From contig NC_058194.1 of NCBI RefSeq assembly GCF_907165205.1, forward strand, positions 26,970,856-27,034,855: 64,000 nucleotides of DNA, written 5' to 3'. A program made the position numbers and the translations under genes. Shown here in pieces: positions 45,731 through 55,795 of the stretch (position 1 is the first letter of the stretch; the number at the start of each line of letters is the position of its first letter). This stretch comes from Coccinella septempunctata (Eukaryota > Arthropoda > Insecta > Coleoptera > Coccinellidae). The notes under the pieces were generated by a model that searched no databases, was not told the DNA's origin, and saw only the letters and a list, made by a program, of their open reading frames with translations.

Positions 45731-45769
45731 AACTCCTGAGGATGCCGATGAGGCGAAACATGTCGAGTT
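45731..45769 (+). ncRNA. Hammerhead-like ribozyme motif, type B (right arm)
   Basis: Stem I AACTC (45731-45735) with GAGTT (45765-45769), all five pairs. Core CTGAGGA (the variable position is G), stem II GCC/GGC with loop GATGA, then GAAAC (45755-45759), self-complementary ACATGT as a dimer-forming stem III, and cleavage triplet GUC ending at 45764. As in type A there is one extra nucleotide between core and stem II. Fits the minimal hammerheads known from Penelope-like elements; activity untested. Confidence 0.55.
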
Positions 45770-46507
45770 GATTTTAAAATAAATTTTAACAATCCATGAG
45801 TACAACCTTACTCTTCATTCTATATACAATAAATATATATTAATCATTATCATTACATCAAAGTATTGAAAATAAACAGCCATAAATGAGGGCCAGTTGT
45901 ACTGTTAATTGTTCATTAATATGAATTTTTTTTTCAAAAGTGAAGTTCCACTTGCCTTGAAACTTCCTTCAATTCTTTTGACTTTCAGTATGATTTTTGT
46001 TGAAGACTTTAACATTCTTGTAATTATCCGATAATTCCTTTAAGAGATACCCATTCCCAACCACTGCATCATATGGATTTCATCTTCGGTTTGATTTTTT
46101 TGAAATCTACAACTGTTGTAACGTATTCAACCTTTAGCCAAAGAAGATAACCCACACTCTCCTCAAGCTACTACATATTATGTGTCAATAATTCAATTTT
46201 TTTCCATAGCAAAAATAAGTATATTCAAAAACTAATCTCTTGTATTTTCCAACCTGAAAACTAGATTTGATATGCCTTCAAACAGTTTGTGAAAACGTCA
46301 AGTATGTTCCTCACATATTTTCGACTTTTATGTTTCGAAGTGATTAAATTACTTAGAATTTTACGTAGAACGGACAACATAGCGGTGATCTAAAACCCAA
46401 AAATGTTTTGGCAAGCGTCATAACCCTACATTTTCGTCGTATACAGAGTAGAATGTGTCAAATTTCTATGGCCAACCGAGTGCTTAAATAAAAGTGAATG
46501 GTGTATA

Positions 46508-47824
46508 TTTACTGTTTTTCTTTCTTGGGAATCTTGGATCCATTCGGAACGTCTAAATTCAACCGTTAAAATGATATTCAGTGGGAATGGAAATTCAGAC
46601 TGATACTTTGCGTTAATAACTGTGGATTTCTTACACGAATTCAAAGACGAAATAAATATACGCACGGGAACAATACGAACGTTCCTTTCCCATAAATGTT
46701 TCAATTCAGCGCTCGTGAATGCTGAAATGACTTCAATGTAAAGCAAGCGATATTGCATACCAGCCAAACAATATTACATAATATAGAGAAACACGCGAAG
46801 TAGAGCACGAACGAAGAGCTAATATTCACAATTACCCTTAATAATACGAAATTAGTATCGTCCGACGAGAAATTGCCCATTTTTCACGATCCCCTGCGAG
46901 CGAGCTAATGCAAGAAGAGCAAACAAGAAGCGTGTGCGGACACAAAACGCAAACGTGACATCCGAACGTAGTTTTAGCGAATACGCGAAAATCTGGATGC
47001 TCCTGCCTGATATAAGATTCACGAGGAACAATGTTGTTTATGATAGTTGGTGTTTATACAATAAATTATATGCATACCCCGCCGGGTGTAATCTATTAAT
47101 TAGCGAAATAATTCATGTGCAAATTGGAGTACAGCAAACACAAGCCAAGAAATTCGGGCAAACGAGATACATGGTAAAGATGCGGAGTTTCGGGGTATTA
47201 TATATAATGTACCCAGGGGAATTTCACGAACGAAAAATTTCGACTGAACCAACTGCAACGGAATATTGTTCAACAAGCGGGAAATAACGCTCATTTCCCA
47301 CAAGTATTATGTTTGCAGTATGAGCGCATGCGAATAATGCGAATCGTACGTGTCGGAGTGTATTTTATTACATTTACATACATCCATATTTACAATTCCA
47401 TTTCCGTATTTATTATAGCAATGATTAATTGTAATATTGTCACAAGGATTTAGTAAGCCTGAACCAGTTCCAAGGATGAAGAAAATGGTGCGATCCAAAG
47501 TGTCGGTGTAAAGTTGCACGTTAAATGTCATAAAATATGAAGGAAACAAAACGCCCACACATTTTGTGGAAATCAAAAAGTCATAGTGTCTAATAAAGTG
47601 AATGTTCTTGAGAGGGTTAAAAGCAGATTTCCAGATGTACTTAGAAGTAATTGATACCTTAGGACTGACTCTAAAGGCCCTAAAGTAAAAATTATTTGTA
47701 ATAAACGCCCCATGTCAGATCCATCGGTGAAACAAGAATTTCCTAAGATATTCATGTTGCTGACACTACAAACTGCTGCTTAGAAAAACAGAAATTATCC
47801 CATACAATTATCCTGTTCTGACGT
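46508..47824. other. No gene; CpG-richer island at 46780-47290
   Basis: The island holds CTATTAATTAGCGAAATAAT near 47091. The 117-codon frame (46934-47287) shows no domain. 47440-47620 has faint resemblance to mariner 5' flank, too weak to call. Confidence 0.3.
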
Positions 47825-47825
47825 A

Positions 47826-49086
47826 CGAGGATATATTGAAAAATTCTTAGCCTTCTTAAGAACCAAACAAAATTTCAATGTCAAAATATTTTATTACCCA
47901 ACATATTCTCCTTTTGATTGGATACATGTATTACAGCGAACCTGCAACGTCTCTAGACCTTTAAAAAATGTTTCTTCTTGCTCTGCAAACCATACCTCCA
48001 CAGCTTTTACCTCCTCGTTAAAAGAAAATTCACGACCTTTTGAATTTTCTTCAGTGGAAGAGAGAGATAATAGTCGGATGGAGCCAAATCTGGTGAATAA
48101 GGGGGGTGTTCTAGTAATTCAAACACTAAATCACGAATTTTTTGCATGGCAACATGAGATTTGTGTGCAGGGGCGTTGTCCTGCAAAAACAAAACACCTT
48201 TGGATAGCTTTTCGCGTCTTTTCTCTTCATTTTTTTTCCCGTAAAGTGGTCAGTAATGTCGAATAGTAATCTCCAGTTATCGTTCTACCCTTATCCAAGA
48301 AATCCATCATGATTACTCCATGGCAATCCCAAAAAACTGAACCAAGAACTTTTCCAGCAGATTTCTGGACACGACACTCCTAAGGTCTTGGGGAACCATT
48401 CCATCGATTGTTTCTTTGTTTCTGGATCGTAGAAATGTACGCAAGTCTTATCCATAGTAGAAGTCTACATCGTTTTAAAATCGAGCACAGATCGAACGCG
48501 ATGCTTCTACCCTTGCAAGCTTTTGGTCAACATTCAAACATTTGGGGATCCATTTTGCAGAAATGTTTCTCATGTCCAAATTGAGGTGAACTATATGATA
48601 AACGCGTTCGTATGAAATATTCAGTGATTCAGATATGCGTTTTAGCCCAATTCGACGGTCTGATAAAATCATGTCATGAACTGCATCGATATTTTCGGGG
48701 ACTGACACAGAAACTGGCCTTCCCGATCGGTCATCATCTTCAATGGGAAGTTTACCTCTTTTGAAGCTTGCAGTCCAATTTTTCACGGTCGCATACGAAG
48801 GACATTGATCACCAAGGGAATTAAGCATATCTTCGTGAATCTGCTTACCTCTTAACCCTTTTAAATACAGGTACTTGATGATGGCTCGATATTCCAATTT
48901 TTCGATTTTCACAATTTCGGTGGACATCTTCTTTCTTTTAATTTATTGCGTAACTCCGGTTTACTTTTTTGACCTCAAACATTACACTGACACTTCGAAT
49001 GAGTTATTGTTCGTTGCTATGGTAACGCAATATTTTTTATGCGTGGAACTGGTCTAGTTATCTAGTTAGATATCAATACATCCTCG
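47826..49086 (-). mobile_element. mariner transposon copy 2, full length with TIRs
   Basis: 1261 bp. Its termini CGAGGATATATTGA and CGAGGATGTATTGA are inverted repeats flanked by TA on both sides (47824-47825, 49087-49088), the mariner target. Transposase on the minus strand is described separately. A second, more decayed copy of the same family is at 3525-4676. Confidence 0.93.
47960..48927 (-). pseudogene. mariner transposase, frameshifted
   Basis: Starts MSTEIVKIEKLEYRAIIKYL (48927). The first 150 codons are intact and contain both helix-turn-helix regions (IHEDMLNSLGDQCPSYATVK and DRRIGLKRISESLNISYERV). The first catalytic motif is TMDK rather than TMDE. Frameshifts follow (near 48475 and again between 48200 and 48450). 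QDNAPAHKS and PYSPDLAPSD (48007-48192) keep the second and third catalytic Asp. The enzyme would bind TIRs and move the element by cut-and-paste at TA. It is broken by frameshifts, but terminal repeats could still be mobilised in trans. Confidence 0.9.
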
Positions 49087-49088
49087 TA

Positions 49089-49645
49089 ATACCTACATAG
49101 TATATTAACTGGAAGTAACAGAATGTCACCACCACCACAATTATTATAACGGTAACTGATTATGAAAGAGGTATACCATATACGAAGGTAGGGTCGACTT
49201 GGTAGATGCGAATATGTCAATATTTCCCGAAGAACAAAGTTCATCTCGAAGTTAATACGAAGTTTTCTTGTCGGAGACCATTTTCTGTTCAAACATTCGA
49301 CACCGCTAACTTGGATAATTGAGCTGTCACCAAGGCAACCGAGACCTAAATAAATAAATGTTGCGTAACTTGAAAAAGGCTGTTATTATTGCAACCAATA
49401 TTTCTCAACACATGGCGCTCCGGAAGTTGATCCGCGTCTTCCTAATGAAATTAATGAACTTGTCCTCCTAAGCCAATAAATTCGGTCCTAGGTGTTGGAG
49501 GAAGAACAGAAAGATCATCAAAATACGAAAAGTATAATTTTTGCCTTTTCTTACTGTTGAATTTTCAATCACTCGTAGAATTTTCTTCTTGACATGAACT
49601 CTCAGAATTCCGGAGCCACCTAGACATTCTACGGCAGATGCAATA
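49089..49645. other. No gene recognised
   Basis: AT-rich flank between mariner and S; nothing noticed. Confidence 0.3.
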
Positions 49646-50527
49646 TAGGGTGTATTTGAAGGTGAGGCTTTTATTCAACAGAAGTTAGAACTGGTCAAAA
49701 TGAAGCGTTTCACTGAAAAATCACCTATACAAAACATTCAAAATGACAAGTTTAAAAAAAAATTGAAAATGATTACTGAAATAGATCCTAATACGACCCT
49801 GGACCGTTTGTTAGCTGAATTATCGCAAAGCAGTGGGAAAAAACTTATCTCCTGATTCGACCATGTGGTTTCGTTTAGGATATTGGCTCGTTCGATATTT
49901 ACGTGGTAATGAAAATGGAAACTTAGGATTGCCGAATTGTTCTCATTATTTTCGCGTAACTTACAAGATTTTATGAAATGGCTTATTTCGATACCAACTG
50001 ACAGAAGAGACTCAGGACACAAGTATAAAAAATAGAATAATACTTTGGAATCTCTCCAATAAAATTCGTCTAAATTATTCACGAATTTTTTCACAATGGG
50101 CATCACAATCTTCTTGTTCGAACATTCCAGCACTCGTCGTAAAAATTGGATGAAATGGGGAAACATAATAGCACTTTTTCAACATAACTAACACAAGCAC
50201 TTTCAAGAAACTGCCTCGATTTTCTACAATTTTTTCACCCTAAATTGCACGATACAACAATTATGATTTTCTGATGCATCTAATCCGGTGAACTTGGTAC
50301 GGAACCATTCATTGTCCAGCCTTATGTTTATGTTTTGTTTCGTTTTTGTGATGCTGAAGTCACCTTTCACAGTCCCGTACTTGAAATTCAATGAAATTTC
50401 GTCGAACTTCCAGTATCTAGTATCTCAGCCATCTTGGATACTCCATACAGACAATTTTTGGTTAAACGACTGATTTTGATGAGTTCTACCGTCTGTCAAA
50501 AAAAGCCTCACCTTTGAAAACACCCTG
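49646..50527 (+). mobile_element. S-family TIR element, complete
   Basis: About 880 bp from (C/T)AGGGTGTATTTGAAGGTGA to TCACCTTTGAAAACACCCTG. The inverted ends match over roughly 45 bp with gaps. A plus-strand stretch TLDRLLAELSQSSGKKLIS is conserved in the fragment at 27213, hinting at former coding, but stops follow and no family is recognised. Confidence 0.8.
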
Positions 50528-51629
50528 TATAAAAATAGCTCATATGCGTAATGTCAACAACGTGTTAGCTAAGTTGAACTACTCCCCTTCAATAATTAAG
50601 TAAAGAAATCACTGATAAGAACCATTCAAAATAAGTTTGGAATAACCAGAAAAAAAAAGTTTACAACTGATGTCTCCTGTCAAGAAACTGTCATAGAATA
50701 AAAAATTGTGCTACTTTGCAAGTTACACATTCAACTGAAGTTGATGAAAGTGTTGAGCATTCTTCGAGTTCGAGCCTATATATGTCATTCTTCCATCGAT
50801 ATGTAAATTTCTGCGCTGAGAATGATAATTCTCAACCCAGATCTTAATCTAATGAGTGCTACCTGTCTAATATCCATGTAAAACAAGAACCGTGCGTAAT
50901 TCCAATGCGACAAACGATCAAATAACACGAATAACAACGTGTCAGAGTCTACCTTTCACCCTACACGAGATACGTGACAGTTCAGCCGAAACATTTCATG
51001 GCGCGAAAATTTCATGTTCGGGAGATATCTATCTATGTAGATCCCACTGTGTACGCCGACCAAATACGAAATAGAGACAAAACGAGAACCCTTTCATTTG
51101 CATCTTCTTCTGACCCCACTCAATTACCTCTGGCACATCTATCGGAATTTGTCGCGCGTCGCCTGATTGTGAATTAAAAATTTCAACTCCACTGACCCGT
51201 TTCCGCGAGATCCTTTGAACTGCATACGACAGTTATCGGACCATGCATGGAGCAAAGGAAGCGTAGGGATTCGACAATAATTAAAAAGGAAATTGGGGAA
51301 AATTTTTCATGCTCTGATAAAAAAGGATAGTTCCCTTGCAACAACGTCAGAGGCATATATTTCCGAGAAGACTATCGATGGTAACGTGGCATTAGAAACA
51401 TATGCTCAAGGACCTCCAACAGTTTCAACTGTTTGATCTAATTGTTGTGGTTTATCTGTGAGTCTCTGGAAGTAAACGAAATAAAACTATTGAGAAGTAT
51501 ACCTATAGTTATAGTTTGGTGAGGGAGTTTCATTCTACTGCTACCGTAAGGTCTATTGTACCCTCCATCAGAGCTGTTCTCATAACTGCGCAATCTACAG
51601 CTTGCCTTCCAGCTCCAGAGTTCCAATGA
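50528..51629. other. No gene; CpG-containing island at 50870-51180
   Basis: Repeat-free, no domain-bearing ORF. Confidence 0.3.
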
Positions 51630-52800
51630 ACTCTAGTATCTGAGAGGGCTTCAAGGAGACTAAGTCCTAAGTCCTCATTCCTTCATTCTTGTCCAAAACA
51701 TTCCTTACGCAGGCTCGCAATGGCGAGGCATTCTGTAACCACGTGAACAGGAGTTCCATCTTCTTTCCACAGAATCTACATTCGTTTCTGATGAGCCTAT
51801 TCTCATCATATGCTTCCTGAGGAGACAATGTCTTGTGAGGAAGCCAGGTGGAGACGTAACTTATTCTAACTCAGATTCAAATACTTCTTGTATCTTGCAG
51901 ACTCAAATTTCCAGAAGAACTTTTTAGGATTATTCATTTCTGGAAAATTCCTCCAGTGTGCTTCTCCTTTGGTTTCTTTCTTCAGAAACTCTTTCTTATA
52001 GGTGCATTTTTCTGGACCAGTAAGTGACATTTGTGCTACCTTTCTTGCGAGTATATTGGCCTCCTTGTTTCCTTTGATTTCAGAGTGACCAGGAACTCAG
52101 ACTGAAGAGACCTCTTGATCTTGTCCATTTCATTAAGTTTCCTTTGGCACTCCCATATCAGCTTTGTGTCCATGACATAGGATTTCAGTGCTTTGATAGC
52201 GACTCGACTAACAGAATGGATCACTACGTCACATTCTTGATAGATTTATTACAGGTACACCTGGTCTTAGACTCGTACATTCTAGCGCTAGCACCTATCG
52301 TGGTTTTTGAACCATTTGTATACCATTCATTCGCAGTAATTTTGAAATTGTGGGAAGTATATTCCTTTTCCCATTCTCCCCTTTTGCATTGCATCGTGAG
52401 TTCTTCTCAAAGCGTCCTTTTTTGATCATTACATCACTAGGTAGGTTCGCCGATGAAATGTACTTGTTCAGTGAGGACCAGGCACTCTTACTTTTAATTG
52501 TCTCACTACTTGTACTTTTCCTAGATATTCTAAGAATGGCCTCGTGGGCTAACCTATCTATCACTGGATGTAGAGCAGTGAGATCTGTATGACCTCGGGT
52601 GATGTATTTGGGCACGTTGTCATAGCTCCAGTGATGCACGCAAATTCAAGCCTTTGTACCTTGACGAGTATTTTTCTCCTGCTAGCAAACCAGCGAATAA
52701 GGCAAGAATAATAATGTTTGTTTAGGCAAAGTTCTCTGGGGAATGAAAAGAAATGAAGAGGCCAATACACTTGCCAGGAAAGGAGCACAAACACCTTAGC
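51630..52800 (-). pseudogene. LINE-D: reverse transcriptase end, RNase H and knuckle
   Basis: Minus-strand reading in pieces. RRKILVKVQRLEFACITGAM and TCPNTSPEVI (about 52600-52700) form the RT C-terminal pattern W-x-x-x-x-K-x-x-x-x-x-x-LQRL..ITGAM. SRVAIKALKSYVMDTKLIWE (about 52150-52210) is RNase H. A decayed Cys-rich end lies near 51700-51800. Many stops and frameshifts. Same general class as LINE-A, different family. Confidence 0.75.
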
Positions 52801-52860
52801 TCGGAACCTTTCTGTGGTATGTACCTACGAAAAGTATCAGTAGAAGCGAATTACCCAAAG

Positions 52861-53250
52861 GAAATTACTCTGGATGAATCTTTCTAGACTGGAACACTCC
52901 AAAAATATCATAAGGAACTTGAACACTGCAGGATCCAGGAAGTATCTGGATTTTAATAGCAAGAATACGCTGCACCTCCTTACTGAAGTCCTTACAGGGC
53001 ATTTTCGCTTCAGGAAGCACCTTGTGGGAGTGGGTCCAGCAGAAATTGACGAGTGGTGATTCTGTGGGGAGGATGAAACACCAGATCACCTGGTGACAGA
53101 AAACCTGCTCATTGCTAGTCAGCACAAAAAATGCTTTTGTCGAGAAACTTGTAGGAGCGAGGAGGTGATCCCCTTGAAGCTATTCCAGATACTGGAATTC
53201 CTTAGAATTCTGGAAACAGCTCTGATCGGGGGCACAATACATCGTAGTTC
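52861..53250 (+). pseudogene. LINE-D C-terminal fragment, opposite strand
   Basis: Plus-strand NTLHLLTEVLTGHFRFRKHL, VGPAEIDEW, FCGEDETPDHLVTE and LFQILEFLRILETALIGG form the knuckle and tail of a LINE related to 51630-52800 but inverted, so the two pieces did not arise from one simple insertion. Confidence 0.7.
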
Positions 53251-53277
53251 AACGCAATCTAGAATGTACTGAGAAAT

Positions 53278-53690
53278 CTTCTTCTTCTTCTTATGTTAGG
53301 CCTTAGGCCTGTTCTTGACGATCTTTAGAATCTAATGGTCAATTCTGCAGAAGTAACTGCGATGTAAACTGCCAGCTGTCTCGCCATCTCTTGAAGGGAC
53401 GTCCTGGTGGTCTCTTGCCTAGTGGCTTCAAATCCCTCGCTATCCGGGCTAATCTTTGAGGGTCTATTCTGCTCACATGCTGGTTCCACTCCCTTCTTCT
53501 CTGTCTTCCCCATCGCACAACATCCTGGACTTTACAGAGTTCTCTTATCTGACTATTGGGTATTCTGTCAAGTAGTGTTTTTCCTGCAATTGATCTTAAC
53601 GCTTTCATCTCTGTTGTCCTCAAAAACCTCTTGGTTTTCGCTGTATCGGCTCTTGTCTCGATATGAGAAATCAATTTACAAACAAAAAAA
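53278..53690 (-). pseudogene. RTE-like LINE 3' end
   Basis: The minus-strand frame ISHIETRADTAKTKRFLRTT, EMKALRSIAGKTLLDR, RREWNQHVSRIDPQRLARIA and PPGRPFKRWRDSW is the conserved C-terminus of RTE-type reverse transcriptases found across insects. It ends at a palindromic AGGCCTAAGGCCTAACATAA with an AAG-repeat tail (53278-53290), as in RTE elements. 5' truncated. Confidence 0.8.
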
Positions 53691-54584
53691 TTTCGAAAAT
53701 AAATGAGCGCTCCGCTAGATAGCCAACTATGAAAATGGGGCCGTTCTTAAGTGGCCGGTTGTTGCTACTATGAGTGTATTTTGCTCAGCCCTTCTTTAAG
53801 GCAAATTTCTGTAGTTATTTGCCAGTTTTAGCTGCGACATCATCGCCTCGCTGAAATATACGGACCTAATTCGTTCATTGGCATATTCGCGGTGTGTGGG
53901 TCTCTTTAAACGTAATATCGTCTGTCACACAGAAACTATACACACCCACATCATCCCGTAACGCTAAATTGCAATATTCCCCAATCAATCATATGTGTCT
54001 GTTCTCGAAGCGGACGGGACGCGCCGTGTTCCTCTACCGCTTTATACAATATTCAAATGCGGCGGAATAGTTTATTGAATTCGGAATAAACAATCTTTGC
54101 ACCGGAGCGACGGCACGAATATGAATTCGCATACCCCCCACGCGGGGGGTATGCGGAAAACGTTAAGGTACGTTTCGATCACGAGAAAAGGGATCGCGCT
54201 ACGTCTAACCTCTTTCCGTCAGACCGTGTCCGATCGATGCGAAAAATATGTGTCGGCTAAAAAATGCGAAGCACGTTTCATATGAGCCCGCGACAAAAAA
54301 GGGTCAATTACGGCTTAACCCGAGAAAAAAGAGGGTCCATTAGATGTGGGAGTGGTCGAACGATGTTGATGTTTAATGATTGTCGTTGATTAAAACGAAT
54401 TTCATCGGGCCTACGGCGGTTTGCCCAATTTTTTATACCTGCGGGGGATGAAACTCTATCACGAGCAGTAATTGTGCTGATACAAACAGGCAACTTCCAT
54501 CATAGCAATGCCGACAGAAAATGCCCGAACCCCCACATCAAAGTGAAAGTTTCCCTTCAAACTTAGAGACTATAATTGACGCCG
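53691..54584. other. CpG-rich, repeat-free island
   Basis: About 53840-54520, no domain-bearing ORF. Contains the hairpin 54129-54154. Confidence 0.35.
54129..54154. other. Perfect 11-bp hairpin
   Basis: GCATACCCCCC / GGGGGGTATGC around ACGC. Could extrude as a cruciform or act as a binding site; function unknown. Confidence 0.5.
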
Positions 54585-54668
54585 CTTGATGCTAGGTCTG
54601 GATTTTATGGTGGATGGCTCAAAACTTCACCTCCAAGCCAATGGAGTTTCTGGCGAGTCACTATAGAC
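54585..54668 (-). pseudogene. mariner-like transposase fragment, downstream part
   Basis: The minus strand reads VTRQKLHWLGGEVLSHPP-stop-NPDLAS, the region between the second and third catalytic Asp of a mariner unlike the two other copies here. It continues at 55737 once the LINE is removed. Confidence 0.75.
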
Positions 54669-54679
54669 GTGTATGGTCT

Positions 54680-55725
54680 TCATTTATTCATTGCTGCATA
54701 CCGGGAATAAATCTACAAAAAGACTTATGCTTTCTCAGGGCTAATTGCGACTGTGTGCCCTTTTGTGACTGAAGAGACCCAACCGTGACCTACAGATCCT
54801 TCCACACTCCGGGCATGGATAGTCACCAACCAGATCTGGCCACCGCTGTATTCTTCTCGAGTCTACATTATAACTGTGAACCAAAAACCTCCACTGTGAC
54901 CTGTCTGATGCTATTTGTTCCCAGTTATCATTGGCATTAACTGATTTTAGGGATTGATGTAGTACATCCTTAAACCGCTTATACTGGCCTCCTGGTTTCC
55001 AAGCTCCCTCTGTGAATTCGCCATACAGAGCTATTGTGGGGAGTCTTGTGTCTTGCATCCTACGAATGTGGCCGCTCCATCTGAGTCGGGCCCTCGTTAC
55101 TTGAGTCTCAATTGTTGTACAACTCGCGCGTTGCAAGACTTCTGCATTCGAAACTTTGAACCATCTGATGTGCATTATCTGTCTTAGATGACGTTGTTGC
55201 GTTTGTTCAAGCTGTTTAATATGTCGCCTGTAGGGCGTCCAGCTTTCGCTTCCGTTAAGAAGCGTTGGGAGGACCACTGCTTTCTGAACAGCTGTCTTAG
55301 TCCTCAGATTGAGGTCGTGATTTTGAAACACTCTGTCCTCTAGCTTCCAGTATGCCCGCGATGCCGAATTCATAGGGTTGTGTACTTCCGTGTCTAGGTT
55401 AGCCCTAGTATTTATGAAGCTTCCCAAGTATTTGAACTGCTCGACCTGTTCTAGAGTTTAATTCTCCAGGCTGATATCTGTTTGAAGGCTTTTGGTTTTG
55501 TCGATATTGAGTCTAAGGCCTAAAGCTTCGTATATATGTTTAAAGGTGTCCAACATTATCTGTAAATCCTCTGAGTTGCTAGCGGTAAGTGCGCAGTCGT
55601 CTGCATAAGTTCCATGATAAACTTTGTACGGGTTTTTGCTCTGAGGCGCTTCAGGTTAAATAGGCCTTTATTAAATCTGAATCTTATTCCAACACCTCCT
55701 ACAGGCATACTCATGTCAGCAATGT
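54680..55725 (-). pseudogene. LINE-B copy 3, inserted in a mariner with an 11-bp duplication
   Basis: 1046 bp on the minus strand between GTGTATGGTCT at 54669-54679 and 55726-55736. Its last 228 codons form one open frame (54741-55427): FINTRANLDTEVHNPMNSAS, ESWTPYRRHIKQLEQTQQRH, TTIETQVTRARLRWSGHIRR, LPTIALYGEFTEGAWKPGGQ and terminal CPECGRICRSRLGLFSHKRA, a C2H2-like finger. The upstream RT segment (YADD region, about 55580-55610) is frameshifted. The 3' UTR ends in the family's TGAA-type tail. Most complete C-terminus of the three copies. Confidence 0.93.
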
Positions 55726-55736
55726 GTGTATGGTCT

Positions 55737-55795
55737 AACGCGTTGTCCTGATAGAAAACAACTAGTAAGCCCGTGAATTCGCCTTTTTGGGCTTA
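55737..55795 (-). pseudogene. mariner-like transposase fragment, upstream part
   Basis: The minus strand reads GEFTGLLVVFYQDNALDHT, containing the second catalytic Asp (QDNA). Split from 54585-54668 by LINE-B. Confidence 0.75.

Larger units (their letters stand above)
45522..45826. mobile_element. Palindromic retroelement-like insertion with two hammerhead-like motifs (type B)
   Basis: 305 bp between 12-bp duplications CAATAAATATAT (45510-45521, 45827-45838), inside T. Consists of a 37-bp one-sided extension (45522-45558), a 92-bp left arm (45559-45650), an 83-bp spacer and a 92-bp right arm (45734-45825). The arms are perfect inverted copies. No sequence similarity to the type A insertion outside the ribozyme core logic, but the same architecture. 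Confidence 0.75.
44943..46507. mobile_element. T-family TIR element, copy 2, complete
   Basis: Inverted ends of about 40 bp (TTTTATTTTAGCACTCGGTT then GGCCAT; inverse at 46469-46507). About 1.25 kb after removal of the 305-bp insertion. No transposase ORF. Copies at 20758 and 29340 are incomplete. Confidence 0.85.

Noticed and set aside
47440..47620. Possible third mariner 5' end on the plus strand
   Set aside because: Only a few scattered words (CCAGTTCCA, AAGTGTCGGTGTAAAGTTG) agree with copy 1; too weak to call.
52144..52592. Plus-strand ORFs of 80-93 codons
   Set aside because: They run opposite the LINE-D reverse transcriptase/RNase H and have no domain of their own.
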